A stretch of DNA of 64,000 bases from Omphiscola glabra (taxonomy: Eukaryota; Mollusca; Gastropoda; Lymnaeidae), in NCBI GenBank assembly GCA_964017045.1, contig OZ024808.1, positions 16,243,784-16,307,783 of the forward strand. The letters are read 5' to 3'. The position numbers were made by a program, and so were the translations under genes. The notes below the pieces were generated by a model. That model ran no database searches. It was not told where the DNA came from and saw only the letters and a list, made by a program, of their open reading frames with translations. Below are positions 13,151-24,858 of this stretch, piece by piece; positions within the stretch are counted from its first letter, which is position 1, and every line of letters starts with the position of its first letter.

Positions 13151-16100
13151 AATGCCCAATGAACGGGTTGATGTGACCCAGTCTTGTATTAAAGGAATGC
13201 CCAATGAACGGGTTGATGTGACTCAGTCTTGTATTAAAGGAATGCCCAATGAACGGGTTGATGTGACTCAGTCTTGTATTAAAGGAATGCCCAATGAACG
13301 GGTTGATGTGACCCAGTCTTGTATTAAAGGAATGCCCAATGAACGGGTTGATGTGACTCAGTCTTGTATTAAAGGAATGCCGAATGAACGGGTTGATGTG
13401 ACTCACTCTTGTATTAAAGGAATGCCGAATGAACGGGTTGATTTGACTCAGTCTTGTATTAAAGGAATGCCGAGTGAACGGGTTGATGTGACCCAGTCTT
13501 GTATTAAAGGAATGCCCAATGAACGGGTTGATGTGACTCACTCTTGTATTAAAGGAATGCCCAATGAACGGGTTGATGTGACCCAGTCTTGTATTAAAGG
13601 AATGCCCAATGAACGGGTTGATGTGACTCAGTCTTGTATTAAAGGAATGCCCAATGAACGGGTTGATGTGACTCAGTCTTGTATTAAAGGAATGCCCAAT
13701 GAACGGGTTGATGTGACCCAGTCTTGTATTAAAGGAATGCCCAATGAACGGGTTGATGTGACTCAGTCTTGTATTAAAGGAATGCCCAATGAACGGGTTG
13801 ATGTGACTCAGTCTTGTATTAAAGGAATGCCCAATGAACGGGTTGATGTGACCCAGTCTTGTATTAAAGGAATGCCCAATGAACGGGTTGATGTGACTCA
13901 GTCTTGTATTAAAGGAATGCCCAATGAACGGGTTGATGTGACTCAGTCTTGTATTAAAGGAATGCCCAATGAACGGGTTGATGTGACTCAGTCTTGTATT
14001 AAAGGAATGCCGAATGAACGGGTTGATGTGACTCAGTCTTGTATTAAAGGAATGCCCAATGAACGGGTTGATGTGACTCAGTCTTGTATTAAAGGAATGC
14101 CCAATGAACGGGTTGATGTGACTCAGTCTTGTATTAAAGGAATGCCCAATGAACGGGTTGATGTGACTCAGTCTTGTATTAAAGGAATGCCCAATGAACG
14201 GGTTGATGTGACTCAGTCTTGTATTAAAGGAATGCCCAATGAACGGGTTGATGTGACTCAGTCTTGTATTAAAGGAATGCCCAATGAACGGGTTGATGTG
14301 ACTCAGTCTTGTATTAAAGGAATGCCCAATGAACGGCTTGATGTGACTCAGTCTTGTATTAAAGGAATGCCCAATGAACGGGTTGATGTGACTCAGTCTT
14401 GTATTAAAGGAATGCCCAATGAACGGGTTGATGTGACTCAGTCTTGTATTAAAGGAATGCCCAATGAACGGGTTGATGTGACTCAGTCTTGTATTAAAGG
14501 AATGCCGAATGAACGGGTTGATGTGACTCAGTCTTGTATTAAAGGAATGCCCAATGAACGGGTTGATGTGACTCAGTCTTGTATTAAAGGAATGCCGAAT
14601 GAACGGGTTGATGTGACTCAGTCTTGTATTAAAGGAATGCCGAATGAACGGGTTGATGTGACTCAGTCTTGTATTAAAGGAATGCCCAATGAACGGGTTG
14701 ATGTGACCCAGTCTTGTATTAAAGGAATGCCGAATGAACGGGTTGATGTGACTCAGTCTTGTATTAAAGGAATGCCCAATGAACGGGTTGATGTGACTCA
14801 GTCTTGTATTAAAGGAATGCCCAATGAACGGGTTGATGTGACTCAGTCTTGTATTAAAGGAATGCCCAATGAACGGGTTGATGTGACTCAGTCTTGTATT
14901 AAAGGAATGCCCAATGAACGGGTTGATGTGACTCAGTCTTGTATTAAAGGAATGCCCAATGAACGGTTTGATGTGACTCAGTCTTGTATTAAAGGAATGC
15001 CCAATGAACGGGTTGATGTGACTCAGTCTTGTATTAAAGGAATGCCCAATGAACGGGTTGATGTGACTCAGTCTTGTATTAAAGGAATGCCCAATGAACG
15101 GGTTGATGTGACTCAGTCTTGTATTAAAGGAATGCCCAATGAACGGGTTGATGTGACTCACTCTTGTATTAAAGGAATGCCGAATGAACGGGTTGATGTG
15201 ACTCAGTCTTGTATTAAAGGAATGCCCAATGAACGGGTTGATGTGACTCAGTCTTGTATTAAAGGAATGCCGAATGAACGGGTTGATGTGACTCAGTCTT
15301 GTATTAAAGGAATGCCGAATGAACGGGTTGATGTGACTCAGTCTTGTATTAAAGGAATGCCGAATGAACGGGTTGATGTGACTCAGTCTTGTATTAAAGG
15401 AATGCCGAGTGAACGGGTTGATGTGACTCAGTCTTGTATTAAAGGAATGCCCAATGAACGAGTTGATGTGACTCAGTCTTGTATTAAAGGAATGCCCAAT
15501 GAACGAGTTGATGTGACTCAGTCTTGTATTAAAGGAATGCCGAATGAACGGGTTGATGTGACTCAGTCTTGTATTAAATGAATGCCCAATGAACGAGTTG
15601 ATGTGACTCAGTCTTGTATTAAAGGAATGCCCAATGAACGAGTTGATGTGACTCAGTCTTGTATTAAAGGAATGCCGAATGAACGGGTTGATGTGACTCA
15701 GTCTTGAATTAAAGGAATGCCGAATGAACGGGTTGATGTGACTCAGTCTTGTATTAAAGGAATGCCGAATGAACGGGTTGATGTGACTCAGTCTTGTATT
15801 AAAGGAATGCCCAATGAACGGGTTGATGTGACTCAGTCTTGTATTAAAGGAATGACCAATGAACGAGTTGACGTGACTCACTCTTGTATTAAAGGAATGC
15901 CGAATAAACGGGTTGATGTGACTCAGTCTTGTATTAAAGGAATGCCGAATGAACGAGTTGATGTGACTCACTCTTGTATTAAAGGAATGCCGAATGAACG
16001 AGTTGACGTGACTCACTCTTGTATTAAAGGAATGCCGAATGAACGGGTTGATGTGACTCAGTCTTGTATTAAAGGAATGCCGAATGAACGGGTTGATGTG

Positions 16101-16602
16101 ACTCAGTCTTGTATTAAAGGAATGCCCAATGAACGAGTTGAAGTGACTCACTCTTGTATTAAAGGAATGCCGAATGAACGGGTTGATGTGACTCAGTCTT
16201 GTATTAAATGAATGCCCAATGAACGAGTTGACGTGACTCAGTCTTGTATTAAAGGAATGCCCAATGAACGGGTTGATGTGACTCAGTCTTGTATTAAAGG
16301 AATGCCCAATGAACGGGTTGATGTGACTCAGTCTTGTATTAAAGGAATGCCCAATGAACGGGTTGATGTGACTCAGTCTTGTATTAAAGGAATGCCCAAT
16401 GAACGGGTTGATGTGACTCAGTCTTGTATTAAAGGAATGCCCAATGAACGGGTTGATGTGACTCAGTCTTGTATTAAAGGAATGCCCAATGAACGGGTTG
16501 ATGTGACTCAGTCTTGTATTAAAGGAATGCCCAATGAACGGGTTGATGTGACTCAGTCTTGTATTAAAGGAATGCCCAATGAACGGGTTGATGTGACTCA
16601 GT

Positions 16603-19600
16603 CTTGTATTAAAGGAATGCCCAATGAACGGGTTGATGTGACTCAGTCTTGTATTAAAGGAATGCCCAATGAACGGGTTGATGTGACTCAGTCTTGTATT
16701 AAAGGAATGCCCAATGAACGGGTTGATGTGACCCAGTCTTGTATTAAAGGAATGCCCAATGAACGGGTTGATGTGACTCAGTCTTGTATTAAAGGAATGC
16801 CGAATGAACGGGTTGATGTGACTCACTCTTGTATTAAAGGAATGCCGAATGAACGGGTTGATTTGACTCAGTCTTGTATTAAAGGAATGCCGAGTGAACG
16901 GGTTGATGTGACCCAGTCTTGTATTAAAGGAATGCCCAATGAACGGGTTGATGTGACTCACTCTTGTATTAAAGGAATGCCCAATGAACGGGTTGATGTG
17001 ACCCAGTCTTGTATTAAAGGAATGCCCAATGAACGGGTTGATGTGACTCAGTCTTGTATTAAAGGAATGCCCAATGAACGGGTTGATGTGACTCAGTCTT
17101 GTATTAAAGGAATGCCCAATGAACGGGTTGATGTGACCCAGTCTTGTATTAAAGGAATGCCCAATGAACGGGTTGATGTGACTCAGTCTTGTATTAAAGG
17201 AATGCCCAATGAACGGGTTGATGTGACTCAGTCTTGTATTAAAGGAATGCCCAATGAACGGGTTGATGTGACCCAGTCTTGTATTAAAGGAATGCCCAAT
17301 GAACGGGTTGATGTGACTCAGTCTTGTATTAAAGGAATGCCCAATGAACGGGTTGATGTGACTCAGTCTTGTATTAAAGGAATGCCCAATGAACGGGTTG
17401 ATGTGACTCAGTCTTGTATTAAAGGAATGCCGAATGAACGGGTTGATGTGACTCAGTCTTGTATTAAAGGAATGCCCAATGAACGGGTTGATGTGACTCA
17501 GTCTTGTATTAAAGGAATGCCCAATGAACGGGTTGATGTGACTCAGTCTTGTATTAAAGGAATGCCCAATGAACGGGTTGATGTGACTCAGTCTTGTATT
17601 AAAGGAATGCCCAATGAACGGGTTGATGTGACTCAGTCTTGTATTAAAGGAATGCCCAATGAACGGGTTGATGTGACTCAGTCTTGTATTAAAGGAATGC
17701 CCAATGAACGGGTTGATGTGACTCAGTCTTGTATTAAAGGAATGCCCAATGAACGGCTTGATGTGACTCAGTCTTGTATTAAAGGAATGCCCAATGAACG
17801 GGTTGATGTGACTCAGTCTTGTATTAAAGGAATGCCCAATGAACGGGTTGATGTGACTCAGTCTTGTATTAAAGGAATGCCCAATGAACGGGTTGATGTG
17901 ACTCAGTCTTGTATTAAAGGAATGCCGAATGAACGGGTTGATGTGACTCAGTCTTGTATTAAAGGAATGCCCAATGAACGGGTTGATGTGACTCAGTCTT
18001 GTATTAAAGGAATGCCGAATGAACGGGTTGATGTGACTCAGTCTTGTATTAAAGGAATGCCGAATGAACGGGTTGATGTGACTCAGTCTTGTATTAAAGG
18101 AATGCCCAATGAACGGGTTGATGTGACCCAGTCTTGTATTAAAGGAATGCCGAATGAACGGGTTGATGTGACTCAGTCTTGTATTAAAGGAATGCCCAAT
18201 GAACGGGTTGATGTGACTCAGTCTTGTATTAAAGGAATGCCCAATGAACGGGTTGATGTGACTCAGTCTTGTATTAAAGGAATGCCCAATGAACGGGTTG
18301 ATGTGACTCAGTCTTGTATTAAAGGAATGCCCAATGAACGGGTTGATGTGACTCAGTCTTGTATTAAAGGAATGCCCAATGAACGGTTTGATGTGACTCA
18401 GTCTTGTATTAAAGGAATGCCCAATGAACGGGTTGATGTGACTCAGTCTTGTATTAAAGGAATGCCCAATGAACGGGTTGATGTGACTCAGTCTTGTATT
18501 AAAGGAATGCCCAATGAACGGGTTGATGTGACTCAGTCTTGTATTAAAGGAATGCCCAATGAACGGGTTGATGTGACTCACTCTTGTATTAAAGGAATGC
18601 CGAATGAACGGGTTGATGTGACTCAGTCTTGTATTAAAGGAATGCCCAATGAACGGGTTGATGTGACTCAGTCTTGTATTAAAGGAATGCCGAATGAACG
18701 GGTTGATGTGACTCAGTCTTGTATTAAAGGAATGCCGAATGAACGGGTTGATGTGACTCAGTCTTGTATTAAAGGAATGCCGAATGAACGGGTTGATGTG
18801 ACTCAGTCTTGTATTAAAGGAAGGCCGAGTGAACGGGTTGATGTGACTCAGTCTTGTATTAAAGGAATGCCCAATGAACGAGTTGATGTGACTCAGTCTT
18901 GTATTAAAGGAATGCCCAATGAACGAGTTGATGTGACTCAGTCTTGTATTAAAGGAATGCCGAATGAACGGGTTGATGTGACTCAGTCTTGTATTAAATG
19001 AATGCCCAATGAACGAGTTGATGTGACTCAGTCTTGTATTAAAGGAATGCCCAATGAACGAGTTGATGTGACTCAGTCTTGTATTAAAGGAATGCCGAAT
19101 GAACGGGTTGATGTGACTCAGTCTTGAATTAAAGGAATGCCGAATGAACGGGTTGATGTGACTCAGTCTTGTATTAAAGGAATGCCGAATGAACGGGTTG
19201 ATGTGACTCAGTCTTGTATTAAAGGAATGCCCAATGAACGGGTTGATGTGACTCAGTCTTGTATTAAAGGAATGACCAATGAACGAGTTGACGTGACTCA
19301 CTCTTGTATTAAAGGAATGCCGAATAAACGGGTTGATGTGACTCAGTCTTGTATTAAAGGAATGCCCAATGAACGAGTTGATGTGACCCAGTCTTGTATT
19401 AAAGGAATGCCCAATGAACGAGTTGACGTGACTCACTCTTGTATTAAAGGAATGCCGAATGAACGGGTTGATGTGACTCAGTCTTGTATTAAAGGAATGC
19501 CGAATGAACGGGTTGATGTGACTCAGTCTTGTATTAAAGGAATGCCCAATGAACGAGTTGAAGTGACTCACTCTTGTATTAAAGGAATGCCGAATGAACG

Positions 19601-19678
19601 GGTTGATGTGACTCAGTCTTGTATTAAAGGAATGCCCAATGAACGAGTTGACGTGACTCAGTCTTGTATTAAAGGAAT
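16603..19678 (+). repeat. Duplication block C, second copy (offset 3,420 bp)
   Basis: This stretch matches 13,183-16,258 at an offset of exactly 76 units. Shared private variants include GATTTGACT (13,440/16,860), CGGCTTGAT (14,336/17,756), CGGTTTGAT (14,965/18,385) and TCTTGAATT (15,704/19,124). A few differences exist, such as AAGGCC at 18,831 against AATGCC at 15,411. Confidence 0.85.
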
Positions 19679-21031
19679 GCCCAATGAACGGGTTGACGTG
19701 ACTCACTCTTGTATTAAAGGAATGCCCAATGAACGAGTTGACGTGACTCAGTCTTGTATTAAAGGAATGCCCAATGAACGGGTTGATGTGACTCAGTCTT
19801 GTATTAAAGGAATGCCCAATGAACGAGTTGATGTGACTCACTCTTGTATTAAAGGAATGCCCAATGAACTAGTTGATGTGACTCACTCTTGTATTAAAGG
19901 AATGCCCAATGAACGAGTTGATGTGACTCAGTCTTGTATTAAAGGAATGCCCAATGAACGAGTTGATGTGACTCACTCTTGTATTAAAGGAATGCCCAAT
20001 GAACTAGTTGATGTGACTCACTCTTGTATTAAAGGAATGCCCAATGAACGAGTTGATGTGACTCAGTCTTGTATTAAAGGAATGCCCAATGAACGAGTTG
20101 ACGTGACTCACTCTTGTATTAAAGGAATGCCCAATGAACGAGTTGATGTGACTCAGTCTTGTATTAAAGGAATGCCCAATGAACGAGTTGACGTGACTCA
20201 CTCTTGTATTAAAGGAATGCCGAATGAACGAGTTGACGTGACACAGTCTTGTATTAAAGGAATGCCCAATGAACGGGTTGACGTGACCCAGTCTTGTATT
20301 AAAGGAATGCCCAATGAACGAGTTGACGTGACTCACTCTTGTATTAAAGGAATGCCGAATGAACGGGTTGATGTGACTCACTCTTGTATTAAAGGAATGC
20401 CGAATGAATGGGTTGACGTGACTCAGTCTTGTATTAAAGGAATGCCGAATTAACGGTTTGATGTGACTCACTCTTGTATTAAAGGAATGCCGAATGAACG
20501 GGTTGACGTGACTCAGTCTTGTATAAAAGGAATGCCGAATGAACGGGTTGATGTGACTCACTCTTGTATTAAAGGAATGCCGAATGAACGGGTTGATGTG
20601 ACTCAGTCTTGTATTAAAGGAATGCCGAATGAACGGGTTGATGTGACCCAGTCTTGTATTAAAGGAATGCCGAATGAACGGGTTGACGTGACTCACTCTT
20701 GTATTAAAGGAATGCCGAATGAACGGGTTTGACGTGACTCACTTTTGTATTAAAGGAATGCCGAATGAACGGGTTGATGTGACTCAGTCTTGTATTAAAG
20801 GAATGCCCAATGAACGGGTTGACGTGACTCACTCTTGTATTAAAGGAATGCCGAATGAACGGGTTGATGTGACTCAGTCTTGTATTAAAGGAATGCCCAA
20901 TGAACGAGTTGACGTGACTCACTCTTGTATTAAAGGAATGCCCAATGAACGAGTTGACATGACTCAGTCTTGTATTAAAGGAATGCCCAATGAACGGGTT
21001 GATGTGACTCACTCTTGTATTAAAGGAATGC
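18630..21031 (+). repeat. Duplication block D, second copy
   Basis: This copies about 5,040-7,440 at an offset of 13,590 bp. Shared markers are two AACTAGTTG units, the AATAAACGG unit, the GAATTAACGG stop unit and the extra T of the frameshift unit. The extra T itself was therefore duplicated, not independently gained. Confidence 0.85.
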
Positions 21032-21219
21032 CCAATGAACGAGTTGACGTGACTCACTCTTGTATTAAAGGAATGCCCAATGAACGGGTTGACGTGACTC
21101 AGTCTTGTATTAAAGGAATGCCCAATGAACGAGTTGACGTGACTCAGTCTTGTATTAAAGGAATGCCCAATGAACGAGTTGACGTGACTCAGTCTTGTAT
21201 TAAAGGAATGCCCAATGAA

Positions 21220-21791
21220 CGAGTTGACGTGACTCACTCTTGTATTAAAGGAATGCCGAATGAACGGGTTGATGTGACTCACTCTTGTATTAAAGGAATG
21301 CCGAATGAATGGGTTGACGTGACTCAGTCTTGTATTAAAGGAATGCCGAATTAACGGTTTGATGTGACTCACTCTTGTATTAAAGGAATGCCGAATGAAC
21401 GGGTTGACGTGACTCAGTCTTGTATAAAAGGAATGCCGAATGAACGGGTTGATGTGACTCACTCTTGTATTAAAGGAATGCCGAATGAACGGGTTGATGT
21501 GACTCAGTCTTGTATTAAAGGAATGCCGAATGAACGGGTTGATGTGACCCAGTCTTGTATTAAAGGAATGCCGAATGAACGGGTTGACGTGACTCACTCT
21601 TGTATTAAAGGAATGCCGAATGAACGGGTTTGACGTGACTCACTTTTGTATTAAAGGAATGCCGAATGAACGGGTTGATGTGACTCAGTCTTGTATTAAA
21701 GGAATGCCCAATGAACGGGTTGACGTGACTCACTCTTGTATTAAAGGAATGCCGAATGAACGGGTTGATGTGACTCAGTCTTGTATTAAAG
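21220..21791 (+). repeat. Duplication block E, second copy (offset 900 bp)
   Basis: This stretch repeats about 20,320-20,890, again carrying the GAATTAACGG stop unit and the extra-T unit. It is a 20-unit duplication at the array's right edge. Confidence 0.8.
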
Positions 21792-22416
21792 GAATGCCCA
21801 ATGAACGGGTTGATGTGACTCAGTCTTGTATTAAAGGAATGCCCAATGAACGGGTTGATGTGACTCAGTCTTGTATTAAAGGAATGCCCAATGAACGAGT
21901 AGATGTGACTCAGTCTTGTATTAAAGGAATGCCCAATGAACGAGTTGACGTGACTCAGTCTTGTATTAAAGGAATGCCCAATGAACGGGTTGATGTGACT
22001 CACTCTTGTATTAAAGGAATGCCGAATGAACGGGTTGATGTCACTCATTCCTGTATTAAAGGAATGCCCAATGAACGGGTTGATGTGACTCAGTCTTGTA
22101 TTAAAGGAATGCCGAATGAACGAGTTGATGTGACTCAGTCTTGTATTAAAGGAATGCCGAATGAACGAGTTGACGTGACTCACTCTTGTATTAAAGGAAT
22201 GCCGAATGAACGGGTTGATGTGACTCAGTCTTGTATTAAAGGAATGCCGAATGAACGGGTTGATGTGACTCAGTCTTGTATTTAAGGAATGCCGAATGAA
22301 CGGGTTGATGTGACTCAGTCTTGTATTAAAGGAATGCCGAATGAACGAGTTGATGTGACTCCCTCTTGTATTAAAGGAATGCCGAATTAACGGGTTGATG
22401 TGACTCCCTCTTGTAT

Positions 22417-22635
22417 ATGCTCATCTCTCCGTGAAACAACCGCAGCTTCTTACTAACATTTCTCCTACCATATCCCCAGACGCAAAACTGAACGGGAAGG
22501 TCTTATGGTTTTATCGCTGACGGAAGGTCTTATGCTTTTATCGCTGTAGCTCTTCATCTCGCATTTTAAAATACGTTTAAAACTTTTCTCTGACCGCCCG
22601 TGTTGTTGAAGGCATAGACGCTGCTCTTTTTTCCC
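22417..22635. other. Unique junction sequence
   Basis: The satellite stops at TTGTAT and runs into non-repetitive sequence. AGGTCTTATG-type words occur twice (22,497 and 22,526). No gene is visible. Confidence 0.6.
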
Positions 22636-22808
22636 TCTTCTCCTTTTACTTAGTGACAATGACATTTAAAAACAAATTGCTCCTGTCATGTTTTTCTCTT
22701 CTCCTTTTACTTAGTGACAATGAGATTTAAAAACAAATTGCTCCTGTCATGTTTTTCTCTTCTCCTTTTACTTAGCAACAATGACATTTAAAAACAAATT
22801 GCTCCTGC
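22636..22808 (+). repeat. 61-bp minisatellite, about 3 copies
   Basis: Three near-identical copies contain CTTCTCCTTTTACTTAG and ACATTTAAAAACAAATTGC, with GTGACAATGACAT, GTGACAATGAGAT and GCAACAATGACAT variants. Confidence 0.9.
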
Positions 22809-23470
22809 CTGCGGCTCCCAGAACAATTTCTCAGCAGATGTGATTAAAAAAAAGTACTGTTCCCTAACGGTCACTCTCGTCCCAACCGATTCCAAGATAG
22901 CCATGAACACTCACAATACATAACATAAGCATCAGCTATCTCACACACACCCCTCACACAATCCCCCATCCACAACCCCCCTCGTCAGTGAATATGAAAA
23001 ACATCAGGTCTATCAGCCTTCGGCTACTCCCCGCCCCTCGGGGGCCTCTTTTGTTTACCTCCCCCCACCTTTTTTTTGTCCCCTCTTCTCCAGGGCATCC
23101 TAACCCAGCGGTCATAATCCCGTAATCTGAAAGGGAGATCACCCTTATGATGACTCCCATGTTATCCTGCCATTACTCCGCCAGAAGCAGTGGCCGACGG
23201 GGTCAAGGGCAGACAACTCAAAATCACTTCACCTCAAGCTGATTTATTCGTATCCGATCACCTCCCCCTTGGTTACAGAATCAAATTGTGATATTCATGG
23301 TTCCTTGGTGCGGTTTATCCTTGAATAATGGCTGCACGTGGCACCGTGCTGGTCGGGTTTTGTTGACCTTCAGATGGGGAATGTTATTGTAAGGGGTTGT
23401 TCATTGAATGAACGCAAGTCTAGGGGAATCCTATTGAAAAAAAGCTGGATTCTCATATTGGATCCATATA
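22809..23470. other. Non-repetitive sequence, no recognisable gene
   Basis: The sequence is mixed, with a C-rich part (22,945-23,100). I see no convincing exon, RNA gene or transposon terminus. Confidence 0.5.
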
Positions 23471-23478
23471 AACAAGGT

Positions 23479-23663
23479 CAGGGCCGGCCCTAACAGTTGC
23501 GGGGCTCTATGCGAAACGGATTACGCGGGGCCCAGTCTGGGTAGGGATAAGGATAATAAGTGAAAATTAAGATTTTGTAATAGAAAATAAATGCGCGCGG
23601 GGCCTATGAAAGTGCGGGATCCATTGCGGCCGCATCGGTTGCAATGGCCTAAGGCCGGCCTTG
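23479..23663. mobile_element. hAT-type miniature transposon (185 bp) with 8-bp target duplication
   Basis: The ends are imperfect inverted repeats: CAGGGCCGGCCCTAA on the left, and CAAGGCCGGCCTTAG when the right end is reverse-complemented. The element is flanked on both sides by the direct repeat AACAAGGT (23,471-23,478 and 23,664-23,671). An 8-bp duplication plus CAGGG-type ends is the hAT superfamily signature. At 185 bp it cannot encode a transposase, so it is a non-autonomous MITE that would need a partner's enzyme. The intact duplication suggests a fairly recent insertion. Confidence 0.85.
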
Positions 23664-23671
23664 AACAAGGT

Positions 23672-24010
23672 TGTATGTGTGGCGCTGTTGGAATGGACCT
23701 TTAAGGAGAATCAAATTTTTAAAAAATAACCGTTTTCCTTCTCTTGAAAATTGTTTTAAAGTCACATGCCTTCGATTTTGGTTATTAACGCTAGAAGTTA
23801 TCTTTCAGCTGTGCTGGTTAAAATATACTGTGAGTTTGAGACCAGGCAATGGGATGTTTTGCGGACATTTTGATAAATATTTATGGATATTGTAATGTGT
23901 CTAAAGCGGGGGGACAAACGAGTCCCCCGTTGTCGTCAAGTGGACACCGTGCCTTAAATTTTTAAAACCAAAACCAACTTTGATGAAACACGTGCCTTCA
24001 ATGGTGACTG
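23672..24010. other. Non-repetitive sequence, no supported gene
   Basis: AT-rich sequence with a 74-codon open frame (23,671-23,895) that has no recognisable domain or splice context. Confidence 0.5.
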
Positions 24011-24085
24011 CAGTGGCGTAGCTAGGGTTGGTGCCACCCGGGCCGGCCAAGCTATTTGTCGCCCCCCCCCCTTTCCACATCCACT
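24011..24085. mobile_element. Fragment of a DNA transposon terminus (CAGTGGCGTAGCTAGGG type)
   Basis: The terminus CAGTGGCGTAGCTAGGG and the following GGTGCCACCCGG, GGCCAAGCT and C-run resemble the left end of the element at 27,192, which reads CAGTGGCGTAGCTAGGG, GGTGTCACCCGG, GGTAAGCT and then a C-run. No clear right terminus or target duplication was found, so this is probably a truncated copy of the same family. Confidence 0.5.
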
Positions 24086-24088
24086 GGA

Positions 24089-24293
24089 TGCCGTGATTTC
24101 CGCCTTGAGGCAAGATTGCTGCCCTGAGCCGTGATTTCCGCCTTGAGGCAAGATTGCCGCCCTGAGTCGCGATTTCCGCCCTGAGCCGTGATTTCCGCCT
24201 TGAGGTAAGATTTCCGCCTTGTGCCGCGATTTCCGCCTTGAGGCAAGATTGCCGCCCTGAGCCGTGATTTCCGCCTAGAGGCAAGATTTCCGT
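24089..24293 (+). repeat. 19/38-bp minisatellite
   Basis: Alternating near-19-bp units of the types GCCGTGATTTCCGCCTTGA and GGCAAGATTGCCGCCCTGA form 38-bp dimers, about five dimers in all with some single units. Confidence 0.85.
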
Positions 24294-24299
24294 TGCCCC

Positions 24300-24530
24300 T
24301 TTAGTGGTGGATATGAGCCGACGGCTGTCTCGCCGCGCTGTGCTTCCCTGCTGGATGTGACAAATGATGCACTCCAAACATGACAACCTCTTGAGATTTT
24401 AACCATTTTTAAAAAAAAATTCCTCGACAACTTGAAGCGTATGTTAAAGCAAGGAGGCCTTTTTATGTGACTGACTTTAAGGCCCAGGAGGCGGTTGAAG
24501 CTGTTATTGTACGCCACTCAGAATTCCTTA
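24300..24530 (-). pseudogene. Decayed non-LTR retrotransposon reverse-transcriptase tail
   Basis: On the minus strand, 24,517 down to about 24,415 reads VAYNNSFNRLLGL, then further basic residues and CFNIRFKLSRNF. This resembles the conserved segment near the C terminus of CR1/L2-like LINE reverse transcriptases, typically V-A-Y-N-N/D-x-F-R-x-L-L-x-L followed by N-x-R. An in-frame TGA lies just upstream (24,518-24,520 on the plus strand) and no catalytic domain is present. It is a dead 3' fragment. The match is by eye from family knowledge, so the exact clade is not assigned. Confidence 0.4.
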
Positions 24531-24858
24531 AGGGGCGAATGACTCATTAGCGGTGTTTTGCTTTGATCCCCTGTCCGTAGGAAGTTTTATGGTCTTCGGA
24601 GAAAAAATAGTTATAAAAATAATTACATTCTTCAGGAAAGACCCTTCGGGTGGCTAAAATAGTTATGACGCCTCTGGTGCTATTGTAGTTTGAGATACAC
24701 CCGATGAGAAACTTTGATTATTCTATTTCGAGCTGAAGCCAAGAATGAGAAACGTCTTTATGTGGTATAAGGTCCACGGGAACCAGGGGGCAACACGTTT
24801 GAGAACCCGTCAGTTAGAATTTGTTGGATTGCGCCATCATTGAACTCACGCAGTAGGT
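24531..24858. other. Non-repetitive sequence, nothing recognised
   Basis: No repeat, exon or element terminus could be supported here. Confidence 0.5.

Larger units (their letters stand above)
1..22416 (+). repeat. 45-bp satellite array, about 498 units
   Basis: Head-to-tail units contain GGAATGCCCAATGAACGG followed by GTTGACGTGACTCACTCTTG and TATTAAA. Units are 45 bp apart throughout, apart from one 1-bp insertion (extra T near 7,137) that reappears near 20,728 and 21,629 because its surroundings were duplicated. The array is already running at base 1, so its left end lies outside the window. The last units (22,285-22,416) are degenerate. Common variants are CCC/CCG, CGG/CGA, GAC/GAT, ACT/ACC/ACA, CAC/CAG and AAA/AAG, all 3 bp-periodic in position. 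The unit length and lack of stops explain long open frames on both strands. Confidence 0.98.

Noticed and set aside
7113..19841. A 4,242-codon minus-strand open frame of SHINPFIGHSFNTRL-type repeats
   Set aside because: It is the antisense of the 45-bp satellite. The common variants fall on first codon positions there and change residues freely (G/R, I/V, P/S, L/V, S/G/C), so it shows no sign of constraint. Stop-free length follows from unit composition.
1..22416. CRISPR array
   Set aside because: Units are contiguous with no unique spacers, and the DNA is eukaryotic.
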